Source: CAZAPG01 sp964486935
GTDB taxonomy: Bacteria > Chloroflexota > Anaerolineae > 4572-78 > J111
DNA length: 64,000 bases
NCBI GenBank assembly: GCA_964486935.1
Contig: CAZAPG010000002.1
Coordinates: 62,001 to 126,000 of the forward strand
Direction of reading: 5' to 3'
The notes below the pieces were generated by a model. That model made no database searches. It was not told the origin of the DNA and was given only the letters and a program-made list of their open reading frames with translations. A program made the translations under genes and the position numbers. Shown in pieces: positions 6,820 to 17,600 of the stretch; within the stretch, counting starts at the first letter, position 1, and each line of letters begins with the position of its first letter.

Positions 6820-9800
6820 ATGTCTGGCTTGAAATTGGTTCTGTTTGGCCCGCCCCGGGTTGAGCTAAATAATGCGCCGGTAGACATCAAACGCCGCAAA
6901 GCTTTGGCAATGTTGATTTATCTGGCTGTTAGCCGCCAACCCCACAGCCGCGATGCCCTGGCTACCCTCTTTTACCCCGATTATTCCCAAAGCCGCGCCC
7001 GCGCTTACCTTCGCCGCGACCTGGCCGTGCTCAATACCAGCCTGGCCGGTAATTGGCTGGACACCGACCGCGATACGGTTGAGTTGAAAAACAAATTCTG
7101 GGTTGATGTGAGCCGCTTCCGAGACCTGACGGCTGAAGGTCAGCGGCACGACCATCCGGCTAAGGAAATCTGTCCGGCTTGCGTGTCGTTGCTGAAAGAA
7201 GCCACGGCTCTCTACACCGATGATTTTCTGGCCGGCTTCACCCTGCGCGATTGCCCGGAGTTTGACGACTGGCAGTTCTTTCAGGCCGAGAGCCTGCGGC
7301 AAGAGCTGGCTACAATATTAGAGCGATTAATAGAGGGCTTGAGCGACCAGGGCGAGTTTGAGACGGCCATTCCGTATGCCCGGCGCTGGGTAGCGTTAGA
7401 CCCGCTGCACGAACCGGCTCAACGCCGGCTGATTCAGCTATATGACCAGTCGGGCCAGTCGGCGGCGGCGCTGCGGCAGTACGAGGAGTATGTTGCCCTG
7501 TTAGAAGAGGAGCTGGGGCTGCCGCCGGAAGAGGAGACAACCACCCTGTACGAGGCTATCAAGGCCAAGCGTATGCTGGGGGCATTTCTTAAAGCAGAGG
7601 ACCAGGCCAGAGCGGGGCGTAAGGAGCCGGCCAAAGAGGCAAAAAAGCCGGACGACCGGGGCGAGGCCGAAATTCCTGCCCAATTGGCCGCGCCTGCCCC
7701 CGGCCAAAAACTAGAGCAGGAGATTCGGTTTTGCATTGCCCCCGATGGCGCGCGGATTGCCTACGCCACCGTTGGCAACGGGCCGCCGCTGGTCAAAGCG
7801 GCTAACTGGCTCAGCCACCTTGAGTATGATTGGCAGAGTCCGGTTTGGCGGCATTGGCTAACCGGGTTGTCTCAATCGCGCACGTTGGTTCGCTACGACC
7901 GGCGCGGGTGCGGCCTTTCTGACCGCCAGGTTGACGACTTCTCGCTGGAAGCCTACGTTATGGAGCTTGAAACAGTGGTCAACACGCTGGGGCTGGCCCG
8001 CTTTCCTTTGCTTGCCCTCTCCGGGGGCGGGCCGGTTGCGATTACCTACGCCGCCCGCCATCCCGAAAAAGTTAGCCACCTGATTTTGTACGGCAGTTAT
8101 GCCCGTGGTCGAATGCATCGTAGCCAGCAGCCGGAACAGGCCGAAGAAGGACAATTGCTGCTCAAAATGATGGAACTGGGTTGGGGTAAAGCCAACCCGG
8201 CTTTTCGGCACGCCTATACCAACCTCTTTATCCCCGAGGGAACAGCCGAGCAAATAAGCTGGTTCAGCGATCTCCAGCGAATTTCAACCTCGCCGGAGAT
8301 AGCAGTCAAAATGTCCAAAGCCACCTACTCTGTGAATGTCAGTGATATAGCGCCAAGGGTCACGGTTCCTACCCTCATTCTCCACGCCCACGACGACGCC
8401 GTGGTTCCCTTTGAGGAGAGTCGCCACCTGGCCGCGCTTATTCCCGATGCCCGCTTTGTGCCGCTGGAAGGCAAAAATCACATTCTGCTAAAAGACGAGC
8501 CGGCCTGGCCGCGCTTTCTGGCTGAAGTCAACCAGTTCATCCAAACAGAATTTGAGCGGCCAAAGTTGCCGGCCCCGGCAAAATCCACACCGCCTGTCGC
8601 CGCCCCCTCATCCGATACATTGAAACGCCCGATATCTTCTCCCAATCTGCCGCCGCAGCCCACCAAATTTATTGGCCGGGAAAAGGAACTGGCCGCAATT
8701 CGGCGGTTACTGGTAGAAGAGCCAAATTGCCGGCTGGTGACGCTGGTGGGTCCCGGCGGTATTGGCAAAACCCGGTTGGCAATCGAGGCCGCCGCCAACA
8801 GTAACTCCATGTTTTTACACGGCGCTTATTTTGTGCCGCTGGCGTCCCTCACCATGGTTGAAACTATTGTTTCTGCGGTGGCCGAGGCCATTGGTTTAAC
8901 CTTTTACAATGAACGGGACCCCCAGCAACAACTGGTTGATTACCTGCGCCACCGGCAAATTCTGCTGGTTATAGACAACTTTGAGCATCTGCTGGCCGGA
9001 GCCACCCTGGTCAGCCAGATGTTAGCGGCCGCGCCCCGGCTGAAAATCCTGGCAACATCGCGGGAGCGCTTAAACCTTAAAGACGAAACCCCTTACCCCC
9101 TGGGCGGCCTGGCCATTCCGGCTCAAGAGGTTGCCGAAGGCGCCCGCAACTTTGACGCGGTCAAATTGCTCCTCCAGCAGGCCCGGCAGGCCCGGCAGTT
9201 GTTTGACCCGCAAACGGCGGACCTGGGCCAGATTATACGTATCTGCCGGCTGGTGCAGGGGATGCCGCTGGCGCTGGTTTTAGCCGCCGGCTGGTTTGAG
9301 GTTTTGTCGTTCAAGGAAATTGCCGATGAAATTGAGCAGAGCCTTGATTTTTTGGCAACCGAGTTGCACGATGCGCCGGAGCGCCAGCGCAGCGTTCGGG
9401 CTGTGTTCGACTCATCGTGGAAGCGCCTGTCTGAGGCGGAGCGACAGGCTTTTATGAAACTGACCATATTTAGGGGCGGCTTTACGCGCCAGGCGGCGCA
9501 AAATATCACCGGGGCTAATTTACCGGTGCTTCGCAAACTGGTTAACAAGTCGCTCCTTGCCCTGAGCCAGACCGACCGGTTTGAAATTCACCAACTGTTG
9601 CAGCAATATGGCCAGGAAAAGCTGAGCGCCTCCGGCGAAGCCAGGGCGATGCAGCAGCGCCACAGCAGCTATTACCTGGATTTTTTGCGCCAGCGCCAAA
9701 CAGATATTATTGGGCAGGCGCAGATAAGCGTTCTCAACGATATCGAGGCCGATTTGGAAAATATTCGAGCCGCCTGGAATTGGGCCGTTGATGAGGGCGA

Positions 9801-11931
9801 GTTTGAAGCCATCGGGTCGGGTTTGGAAACCCTCTTCCACTTCTACTGGATTCGCAGCCAGTTTCAAGAAGGTGAGCGAGTTTTTGGCGCGGCGGCGGCG
9901 CGGCTGTCAGCGTTCCTTCAGAGCGATGAGCCAAACTTCAGAGAGATATTATTAAAACTTTCGGGACGGCAGGGGGCGTTTCGCTATGCGCTTGGGTCGG
10001 CGGAGCAAGCCGGCGAGCAGCTTCAACAGTGCGTTGAACTGGCCCGGCAGTTTGACAACAAAAAAGAGGCGGCCTTTTTACTGAATTTTTTGGGAGAAGT
10101 AACCAGAACGCAGGGCAGTTACAAGGCAGCCGTTCAGTTTTTTGAAGAAAGCCTGGCCCTTGGCCGGGAAATCAAGGAGCCGTTAAGCGTGGCCCACGCG
10201 CTCAAAGGGCTGGGGTGGCTGGCCGGCGAGGAAGGCAGCGACTATGCCAAAGCCAGGCAATATTATCAGGAATGTTTGACCCATTATCGGGCCATTGAGC
10301 ATCTGGCCGAGATTGCCTTTTGCCTGGACAAGCTGGCCTATACGGCCTGGCAGCTTGGCGATTATGCCGAATCGGAACGACTCTTTCAGGAGAGTTTGAA
10401 AAACTTTAAAGCCATTGGCGACCAGTTGGGCGTGGCCAAAGCCTTGGGCGGGCTGGCGCTGGTCAATTGCAGTTTGGGCGGCAACCGGCTCAAACAGGCC
10501 AGGACGTTTGCCGAAGAGAGTCTGGCAGTATGTCAGGAAACCGGGCACCGGCTGGAGCTTACCAATCGTCTGGTTATTTTGGGCCGGGTGTTGTTCAGGC
10601 TGGATGATTTTAGGCAGGCGGAGTCGCGCTTTCAAGAAGCCCTGGAAGTGGCCGGCAACATCAACTACAGCGTTGGCATCACCCTGGCGTTGAACGGTTT
10701 AGGGGCCGTGGCCATCGGGCAAAAAGATTTTCAACAGGCCAGAAAATATCTCCTTAAAGCGATGAGCCAGGCGATGAAAATGCAAAGGTTTCAGGACATT
10801 GCCGATGTTGTGGTAGATTATGCTACCCTTCTCGTCAAAGAGCCGGCAACGTCGGGAGACGCGGCTACAGCCAATGAGAAACAAATCAGCGCCTTTATAA
10901 TTTTGCGACAGGTTATCAATTATCGCGGCCCCTGGCAAGATACCCGTGATAAGGCGGTTCGTCTGATCATTGAATTAGAAAACACCCTGCCTCCCAAGGC
11001 CATAGCAACAGCCCAGGCGCAAAGTGAAAACACAACTCTGGAGCAGACCACCGCCGAGATATTGCGGAATAATTACCCAAATGGCGCGCCCGATGAGTCG
11101 CCGGGCTGGCGGGCCGGGCAACGCTTCATCCAAAAAGAGCTGATTGCCGCCGGCGGAATGGGCCAGGTTTTTTTGGGTTATGATATTCAAACCGGCCAGC
11201 CGGTTGCCATCAAGCGGCTCAAGCCCGAGTTGCTGGCCCATAACCCCGAAGTGGTGCAACGCTTCATCCGCGAGGGCGAAGCCCTGAGCCGGCTCAACCA
11301 CCCCAACATTGTTAAGGTATTGACCATGATTGAAGAACCCGGCTACCAGCCGATGATTGTTATGGAATACGTTGCTGGCGGCACGTTGGGCCAACTGCTG
11401 GCCCAACAGCCGCAGTTGCCGCTGGAGCAGGTTCTCAACCTTGGCCTGGAACTGGCCGACGCCCTGGCCCGCGTTCATCACCTGGGCATCATCCATCGGG
11501 ATATTAAGCCGGGCAATGTGCTGCTGGCCGAAGACGGCACGCCGCGCCTGACCGATTTTGGCGTGGCTTACCTGGCCCGGTTCGATACCCGCCTGACCCA
11601 GGAGGGCCAGATTTTGGGCACCACCGTGTATATGAGTCCCGAAGCGTGGCGCGGTGAAACGCTGGATGCCCGCAGCGATGTTTGGTCTTTTGGGGCCGTA
11701 CTGTACGAGATGCTGGCCGGCCAGCCCCCCTTTAAGGCTGAAAACCCGGCGGCAATTATGACCGCCATTTTAAACGACCCGCTGCCCGACCTGTTTCAAT
11801 TCAGACCCGACGCGCCGCCGGCGCTGGTTGAACTCATCAATCAAATCCTGGTGAAAGATCGAAACCGGCGTATCGACAGTATGCGCCAGGTGGCGGCGGG
11901 GTTGGAACTCATCCGGCGCAGTCTCTCGTAA
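6820..11931 (+). CDS. BTAD regulator fused to alpha/beta hydrolase, NB-ARC ATPase, TPRs and Ser/Thr kinase
   Basis: 1703 aa. Winged helix (1-100) and BTAD (100-250). Alpha/beta hydrolase (about 300-590) with elbow LALSGGGPVA, acid HAHDDAVVPF and GKNHILL histidine. NB-ARC ATPase with Walker A GPGGIGKTR (about 643) and Walker B LLVIDNFEHLL. TPRs (about 1060-1350). Complete Ser/Thr kinase (1430-1703) with GGMGQVFLG, VAIKRLK, HRDIKPGN, DFG and SPE. ATG at 6820 has AAGGAAGG upstream and aligns with its paralogues. An HDHP...CPAC segment sits in the BTAD. It lies 27-60 bp from operon A boxes. Family knowledge says DNA-binding activator; the hydrolase may act as a ligand sensor and the kinase as a second output. 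Both are inference. Confidence 0.9.
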   Translation: MSGLKLVLFGPPRVELNNAPVDIKRRKALAMLIYLAVSRQPHSRDALATLFYPDYSQSRARAYLRRDLAVLNTSLAGNWLDTDRDTVELKNKFWVDVSRFRDLTAEGQRHDHPAKEICPACVSLLKEATALYTDDFLAGFTLRDCPEFDDWQFFQAESLRQELATILERLIEGLSDQGEFETAIPYARRWVALDPLHEPAQRRLIQLYDQSGQSAAALRQYEEYVALLEEELGLPPEEETTTLYEAIKAKRMLGAFLKAEDQARAGRKEPAKEAKKPDDRGEAEIPAQLAAPAPGQKLEQEIRFCIAPDGARIAYATVGNGPPLVKAANWLSHLEYDWQSPVWRHWLTGLSQSRTLVRYDRRGCGLSDRQVDDFSLEAYVMELETVVNTLGLARFPLLALSGGGPVAITYAARHPEKVSHLILYGSYARGRMHRSQQPEQAEEGQLLLKMMELGWGKANPAFRHAYTNLFIPEGTAEQISWFSDLQRISTSPEIAVKMSKATYSVNVSDIAPRVTVPTLILHAHDDAVVPFEESRHLAALIPDARFVPLEGKNHILLKDEPAWPRFLAEVNQFIQTEFERPKLPAPAKSTPPVAAPSSDTLKRPISSPNLPPQPTKFIGREKELAAIRRLLVEEPNCRLVTLVGPGGIGKTRLAIEAAANSNSMFLHGAYFVPLASLTMVETIVSAVAEAIGLTFYNERDPQQQLVDYLRHRQILLVIDNFEHLLAGATLVSQMLAAAPRLKILATSRERLNLKDETPYPLGGLAIPAQEVAEGARNFDAVKLLLQQARQARQLFDPQTADLGQIIRICRLVQGMPLALVLAAGWFEVLSFKEIADEIEQSLDFLATELHDAPERQRSVRAVFDSSWKRLSEAERQAFMKLTIFRGGFTRQAAQNITGANLPVLRKLVNKSLLALSQTDRFEIHQLLQQYGQEKLSASGEARAMQQRHSSYYLDFLRQRQTDIIGQAQISVLNDIEADLENIRAAWNWAVDEGEFEAIGSGLETLFHFYWIRSQFQEGERVFGAAAARLSAFLQSDEPNFREILLKLSGRQGAFRYALGSAEQAGEQLQQCVELARQFDNKKEAAFLLNFLGEVTRTQGSYKAAVQFFEESLALGREIKEPLSVAHALKGLGWLAGEEGSDYAKARQYYQECLTHYRAIEHLAEIAFCLDKLAYTAWQLGDYAESERLFQESLKNFKAIGDQLGVAKALGGLALVNCSLGGNRLKQARTFAEESLAVCQETGHRLELTNRLVILGRVLFRLDDFRQAESRFQEALEVAGNINYSVGITLALNGLGAVAIGQKDFQQARKYLLKAMSQAMKMQRFQDIADVVVDYATLLVKEPATSGDAATANEKQISAFIILRQVINYRGPWQDTRDKAVRLIIELENTLPPKAIATAQAQSENTTLEQTTAEILRNNYPNGAPDESPGWRAGQRFIQKELIAAGGMGQVFLGYDIQTGQPVAIKRLKPELLAHNPEVVQRFIREGEALSRLNHPNIVKVLTMIEEPGYQPMIVMEYVAGGTLGQLLAQQPQLPLEQVLNLGLELADALARVHHLGIIHRDIKPGNVLLAEDGTPRLTDFGVAYLARFDTRLTQEGQILGTTVYMSPEAWRGETLDARSDVWSFGAVLYEMLAGQPPFKAENPAAIMTAILNDPLPDLFQFRPDAPPALVELINQILVKDRNRRIDSMRQVAAGLELIRRSLS

Positions 11932-11953
11932 TTAATTAACCCAGGTTATCCCC

Positions 11954-13156
11954 TTAAACTTTTTTGGGCGCAAGCAGGCCGCCGGATAACGCTTTTTGCC
12001 AGAAAAACTGGGGTCGCCTTGAATATCTGACCAGCGGAATAGCCGCCAGCGCCGATATCATCGCTGTTAGGAGATAAAGCGTTGATATTCCCAGCAGGTC
12101 CGTAAAATATCCGGCCCCGGCAAAGCCGGCTACGCCGCCCAGCCAGGTAACGGCATTGAGCCACGACAACCCGCGACTCAAAGCGTTGGATTTCAGCAAA
12201 TCCGTGGCAAAGGCCGCCGCTATCGAGCCATTGGCGCTTGTGACCAGCAGTAATAACACCATTACCAGCCCAAAATGCCAGAACCGGGTGGCGATACTTA
12301 AAACCAGAACGCCGCCGGCGGCCAGCAAGTAGCATATCGCCAAAAAACCCCGGCGTCCCAACCGGTCCGATAATCCGCCAATTAATAACGTAATCGGGAT
12401 AGTAACCACGTACCCAACCGAGGTTGTGGCGGCGATTGCCTGGGGCGAAAAGTTGAGCATTTGCATTGATAGCGACACGCCCAGGCGTCCCACATAAACA
12501 ACAATGGTTGACAGAAAGGCGGCCAGCAGGAGCAGATAAAAGGTTTGGCTCAACTGCCCCGCAGTTTGGCTTGCCGCCGTCCGCGCCGGAGAGGGAACCG
12601 TTATTGATACATCTTTTTTAAGCGCTAACGGGCTGAACAGGGGCCAGCCGGCCCAGAAAACGGCCAAAACCGCAAAAAGCAGCGGGTATCCCTGCCAGGC
12701 CACCAGTTGCCCGGCCATCAAACCGCCGATAATGCCCCCCAGTGGCCGCGCCAGAAACATCAAACTAAACGACCGCCCCCGGCGTTGATTGTCACCATAT
12801 AGCCCAATAAACACGCTGACCAGCGCCGTACCAACGCCGCCACAAAACCAGACAATAGCAGTTAAGGGAACCACTTGCCACAGGCTGGTGGCCTGCGTGT
12901 GCAGGGCCAACGCCGGCACGCCAACTACTCCGGCGGCAATAAACAGGCTTTTGGCCGGTACCCGCCCGGCTAACCAGCCCGGCGTCATTGTGCCGATGGC
13001 AATTGCCAGATAAATTAGCCCCAGGTAGAGGCCGATGAGCGTAGGCGTTCCCCCCAACCCGGTGGCATATAAAGGCAAGAGCGGCAACAGCGCCCCGCCG
13101 GCAAGAAACACCGTAAAGTTACAAAAGAATAGATAAGGCATATGACTGTTCTTCAT
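11954..13156 (-). CDS. MFS transporter
   Basis: 400 aa with about 12 hydrophobic segments. It carries an MFS motif after TM2 (GWLAGRVPAKSLF) and a loop 8-9 motif (GGLSDRLGRRGF), which fits the drug:H+ antiporter-like major facilitator superfamily. Likely an inner-membrane exporter of a small molecule; substrate unknown. An AAGGA site 10 nt before ATG supports the start. It is second in operon B, 178 bp after the other MFS gene, with an inverted repeat in the gap. It converges with the regulator at 6820-11931, leaving 22 bp between stops. Confidence 0.88.
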   Translation of the reverse strand: MKNSHMPYLFFCNFTVFLAGGALLPLLPLYATGLGGTPTLIGLYLGLIYLAIAIGTMTPGWLAGRVPAKSLFIAAGVVGVPALALHTQATSLWQVVPLTAIVWFCGGVGTALVSVFIGLYGDNQRRGRSFSLMFLARPLGGIIGGLMAGQLVAWQGYPLLFAVLAVFWAGWPLFSPLALKKDVSITVPSPARTAASQTAGQLSQTFYLLLLAAFLSTIVVYVGRLGVSLSMQMLNFSPQAIAATTSVGYVVTIPITLLIGGLSDRLGRRGFLAICYLLAAGGVLVLSIATRFWHFGLVMVLLLLVTSANGSIAAAFATDLLKSNALSRGLSWLNAVTWLGGVAGFAGAGYFTDLLGISTLYLLTAMISALAAIPLVRYSRRPQFFWQKALSGGLLAPKKV

Positions 13157-13210
13157 AAGTGAAAATCCTTTTAGCTACGATAACTCAGTTGCTACCTATG
13201 TGTCCATATT

Positions 13211-13273
13211 GGGAGTAAGAAGTAGGGAGTAGGGATTATGGGAAAAATCCCTTACTTCTTAATCCTTACTCCC
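13211..13273. repeat. Imperfect intergenic inverted repeat
   Basis: GGGAGTAAGAAGTAGGGAGTAGGGATTATGGG (first arm) pairs imperfectly with an arm that reads CCCTTACTTCTTAATCCTTACTCCC in its last 25 bases. Both arms are low-complexity with a 7-bp rhythm (GTAAGAA, GTAGGGA, GTAGGGA). It lies between the two MFS genes of operon B. It is one of several heptamer-based intergenic repeats in the window. Confidence 0.75.
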
Positions 13274-13334
13274 ACCATATCTGGCAAGGAATGATTGATT
13301 TTTCTGATATTCGTCGGCAAGGTAGCCACTTGGG

Positions 13335-14525
13335 TTACGATAATTCAACAGGTTGTTTGGCCGTAGCCCTAACCTGAACGTTACCGGCTACCACAAAAAT
13401 TAATAAACCAATAACCATCACCAGCCCGCCCCAGCGATACATACCCCAGGAGCCAAGCTGCTCGTACCACAGCCCGCCCAACAGCGCGCCAACCACCGAG
13501 GCCAGGCCAAAGTAAACGCCGCTCAAAAGCCCCTGGGCTACGGCGCTCAACCCCGGCGGGGCAATTTCTTTGGCATAGGCCACGCCGGCCATCCACAGAG
13601 CGCCAAAAGAGAGGCCGTTTAGCAGTTGCAGCGATAGGGCCAGGTAGGGATCATTGATGAAAGACCAGCCCAGCAGCCGCAACGCCTGGGTTGAAGCCCC
13701 CAAAATTAGCAATTTTTGGCTTCCAAACCGCTTGAGCAACAGGCTTGAGAGGGCCAGTACCACTAACTCGCTAATGGTGCCAATGGTCAGCGACAGGCCC
13801 ATCAATGTGTTGCTGGCCCCAAGTTCTTTGTAATACAGAAACGAGTAGTTGCGGGCAATCGCATCGCCAAAACCGGCCACAAAAATAATCAGCAAAAATA
13901 AGGGCCAGCGGATATCTTGCAGCAGGCGTTTGAGACCTGTAACAAAATTGCCGTCGCCGCTTTGTTTGGCAACAGGCAAGCGGACAGCAATGAGCAAGCC
14001 AACCAACAGTAAAACGGCGTGGCCGTAAAAACTCCAGTGCAGGCCAAAGCGTTCTACCAGGGGGCCTATCAATGGCGCGCCAATGCCCCAGCCAATGGAA
14101 CCCCACAGCCGGATTTGGCCGTACCGGTCAGACTGCTTGTCCAATACTTCAAGGGCGGTGTTATCCAGCAGGGGGATGAGCGGCATAAAGCAGAAACTTT
14201 GCAGGGCAATAATCAGAGAGAGGCCCACAAAATCATCGGCCAAAGGAATAATGATGGTTGAGACGGCGGCCCCCACAATAACCAGCAGAAAGACCAGCTT
14301 GTGCCGCCGGGTAGCGTCGGCCAGCCCGCTCCAGGCCGATGCGCCAATCATGGTCATGACCGGCGGAATAGCCGCCAACAGACCTATTTGCGTGCCCGAA
14401 AGTCCGCGCTGCTCAAAATACAAAGCCAAAAAGGGTAACAACACCGAGGCGGCGGCGTAAAACGTAAAGAAGATACTCTTGGCTAACAGCACAGGATTAT
14501 TGACAGCTTTATTGACGATATTCAT
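13335..14525 (-). CDS. MFS transporter, first gene of operon B
   Basis: 396 aa with about 12 TM segments. N-terminal MNIVNKAVNNPVLLAKSIFF leads into TM1, and EQRGLSGTQIGLLAAIP and DATRRHKLVFLL mark the MFS_1-like (nucleoside:H+/PPP-type) group. The start is at 14525 because AAGGAGC sits 6 nt upstream; the open frame runs on through the operator but has no ribosome site there. It is transcribed from the operon B promoter, whose -10 lies 46 bp upstream. It may export the compound sensed by the adjacent regulator; substrate unknown. Confidence 0.88.
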   Translation of the reverse strand: MNIVNKAVNNPVLLAKSIFFTFYAAASVLLPFLALYFEQRGLSGTQIGLLAAIPPVMTMIGASAWSGLADATRRHKLVFLLVIVGAAVSTIIIPLADDFVGLSLIIALQSFCFMPLIPLLDNTALEVLDKQSDRYGQIRLWGSIGWGIGAPLIGPLVERFGLHWSFYGHAVLLLVGLLIAVRLPVAKQSGDGNFVTGLKRLLQDIRWPLFLLIIFVAGFGDAIARNYSFLYYKELGASNTLMGLSLTIGTISELVVLALSSLLLKRFGSQKLLILGASTQALRLLGWSFINDPYLALSLQLLNGLSFGALWMAGVAYAKEIAPPGLSAVAQGLLSGVYFGLASVVGALLGGLWYEQLGSWGMYRWGGLVMVIGLLIFVVAGNVQVRATAKQPVELS

Positions 14526-14570
14526 TGTTTGCTCCTTGAGATGGGTTTGATGATTGAATGAGTTTTCCCC

Positions 14571-14632
14571 ACTATACTCACCAAACGCACCCGGAATATG
14601 GCCCAAAAGCGCTCCACAAAACGCTCCATTAA
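14571..14632 (-). promoter_or_regulatory. Operon B promoter with four 12-bp SARP-like direct repeats
   Basis: On the minus strand: TTAATGGAGCGT, TTTGTGGAGCGC, TTTTGGGCCATA and TTCCGGGTGCGT (14632 down to 14585), the 8-bp spacer TTGGTGAG, and -10 TATAGT (14576-14571). Box 3 is the most degenerate, as at the other three sites. It drives the MFS pair and is back to back with the BTAD gene at 14692. Confidence 0.75.
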
Positions 14633-14637
14633 TAAAT

Positions 14638-14667
14638 TTGTTGTTGTTTTTTTGTTGCTGGTATAAT
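14638..14667 (+). promoter_or_regulatory. Promoter of the third BTAD regulator
   Basis: TTGTTG (14638-14643), 18 bp, then TGG-TATAAT (-10 at 14662-14667). The CTGGTATAAT core is the same as at the promoter of the regulator at 6820. It starts 5 bp beyond the outer box of the divergent operon B promoter. Confidence 0.6.
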
Positions 14668-14691
14668 GAAACGTGATGAGAGGTGGTTATA

Positions 14692-17600
14692 GTGGCGTTG
14701 AAAATATTCCTGCTTGGCCCTCCCCGTGTGGAACTGGATGCAAAACCGGTTGACATCAAACGGCGTAAAGCGCTGGCGATGCTGGTCTATTTGGCGGTTA
14801 GCAGTCAACCCCACAGCCGCGATACTCTGGCAACTCTCTTTTACCCCGACCACTCCCAAAGCCGCGCTCGCGCCTATCTGCGGCGAGACCTGGCTGTACT
14901 GAACACCAGCCTGGCTGGCGGCTGGCTTGAAACCGACCGCGAAACGGTTGAGTTGAAACGCGGCTTCTGGGCCGATGTTCCCCACTTTCAAAAGCTGCTG
15001 GCTCAGTGTCAGCAGCACGACCACCCGCCGGAGGTGGTCTGTTCGGCCTGCGTGCCACTGTTGCAGGAAGCAACCGCACTCTACGCCAACGAGTTTTTGG
15101 CCGGTTTTACCCTGCGTGATTGTCCTGAATTTGATGATTGGCAATTTTTTGAGGCTGAGAGTCTCCGCCAGGATTTGGCTACAGTGCTGGAGCGATTGGT
15201 ACATGGCCTGAGCGGTCAGGAACAGTATGAGGCTGCCATTCCCCATGCCCGGCGCCGGGTGGCCTTGGACCCGCTGCATGAGCCGGCCCAGCGGCAGTTG
15301 ATTCAACTTTACGGCCAGGCGGGCCAGCCATCGGCGGCGCTGCGGCAGTACGAGGAATATGTTGCCCTGCTGGAAGCGGAGTTGGGTTTGCCGCCGGAAG
15401 AAGAAACGACTACGCTTTATGAGGCAATCAAAGCCAAACGGATGTTGAAGCCTTTTATGGGAAGTGGACAGGCATCAGCCCCGGCCACATCCAGGCGATA
15501 CGAAGCTTTGAAAGTGGGGCAGGGAGAAGTTGCCGCCCCGTGTGACAACCTTCCGCCCCAACTCACCCCGTTTGTGGGCCGGGAAATGGAGCTGGACAAA
15601 ATCAAACAGCTTTTGGTTGATGAACCTCAGTGCCGGCTGTTGACCCTGGTGGGGCCTGGCGGCATCGGCAAGACGTGTCTGGCCCTGGAATTTGCCCGGC
15701 AAACGCGTGAGGCTTTTCCTCACGGCATTTGCTTTGTCTCCCTGGCTTCCGTCAGTAAAGCCGAATTTATTGTGCCGGCCATTGCCGGCGCCCTTAACTT
15801 TACCTTTACCGGCGCTACTCCTCCCAAGAGCCAGCTTCTAAATTATCTGCAAGAAAAACAGTTGCTTTTGCTGGTTGATAACATTGAACATTTGTTAGAC
15901 GGCGTGGAGGTGCTGTCGGATATCCTGAACACCGCCCCCCAGGTGAAACTGTTGTTGACCTCGCGGGAGCGGCTACACTTGCAAGAAGAATGGGTTTACC
16001 AAATTTGGGGGCTGGCGTTCTCCCAGGGGGTTCAAGAGGAAATCCAGGAAGAATTGTCAATATTTGAACAATATGGCGCTGTCCAGTTATTCATCCAACG
16101 CGCCCGCCGCACCAAGGCTGACTTTACTATCTCGGCAAAGGATATGCCGGCCCTGAGGCGTATCTGCCAATTGGTTGACGGCACGCCCCTGGGGTTAGAG
16201 TTGGCCGCGCCGTGGGTTCGGCTGATGACCTGTCAAGAAATTGCGGCAGAAATTGAGCGTAACCTGGATTTTTTAACAACCTCGCTGCATAACGTGTCAG
16301 ACCGGCACCGCAGCTTGAGAGCCGTTTTTGAGCAAACCTGGGAGCGGCTGTTGCCGGAAGAACAGGCCGTGTTGAGCAAATTATCGGTCTTTCAGGGCGG
16401 CTGTCTGCGTGAGGCAGCCGAGGCGGTGACTGGGGCCACGTTGCCACTGTTGTTATCGTTGGTGGATAAGGCTTTATTGCGACGCGCCCCCAATGGACGT
16501 TTTGAAATGCACGAGTTGATTCGACAGTTTGCCCAGGAACAGTTGCAGGCCAACCCGGCTGAGTACAGCCAGGCGTTAAATCAACATTACCACTACTATA
16601 CAGCCTTTCTCCGTCAAAAAACCGAAGCCCTGAAAGGCAGCCACCAGAAAGAGACCCTGGAGGCAATTTCGGCCGATATCGACAATGTGCGCGCCGCCTG
16701 GCACAGGGCTATCGAGCATCGAGACTCGGCAGCGCTTGAGCAAGCCGCCGAGTGTTTCTATTTGTATTGTGAGATACGGGGCGCGCTGGATGAGGGCGAA
16801 GCCGCTTTTCGTCAGGCGGCCCAGGCCTTTACCGCTGATACGACGATTTCCCAGGAGCAAGCAATTTTACAGGGATTTCTGTTGGTTGGGCAGGGAATGT
16901 TTCGCACGCACCGGGGTAACTTGCAGGGCGGGCAAGCCTTGTTAGAGCAGGGACTTTCACTGTTAGATGGACTCCAGGAGCAGCCCCATCATTTGTCAAA
17001 AAGGGCGTTTGGGTTGATGTGGTTGGGCTGGAATCTTTTTTTGCAGGGAAAAAATGCGGAGGCTGAACCGGTTGCCCATGAAAGTTTGGACCTTTTTAAA
17101 AGCATTGGCAATCGCTGGGGGGTCGCTAAAAATTTGTTTATTTTGGGCAACAGTTTAACCGCCAGAGGATTGCTGGCAGAGTCGGAGCCGCTGCTGCGCG
17201 ATAGCCTGGCCATTGGCAGAGAGATTAATGACCGCCGCAGTTGCCTGTTGGTCAACCGTAACCTGGCAATTTTGACCTTCTGGTTTGGGGACTATGCCCA
17301 AACCGGGCAGCTTCTGGATAAGGCTGCGGCACTCAGCCAGGAATTTGACGATCAGATTGGCCTGGCCTACGCCCTGCGGGAACTTGGCAAGCTGGAAGTG
17401 GCCGAAGGTAAATATGAACAGGCCATCCAAACCCTAAGCAAAAGTATAGCCATCACCGATGAAATTGGAAGCCGGTGGGAATCAGCCGCCACGCTCGACG
17501 ACCTGGGGACCGCCTTGCGCGTCACCGGCGATTTTGGGGGCGCAGAACAAGCCTTGACCCAGTGCCTGGACGCGGCCCAGAGCCTCAACAATCGTTACTA

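Noticed and set aside
13335..14759. A longer 474-aa reading of the first MFS gene through the operon B promoter
   Set aside because: The added N-terminus has no ribosome site and would translate the operator and -10. ATG at 14525 has AAGGAGC and begins at the first helix.
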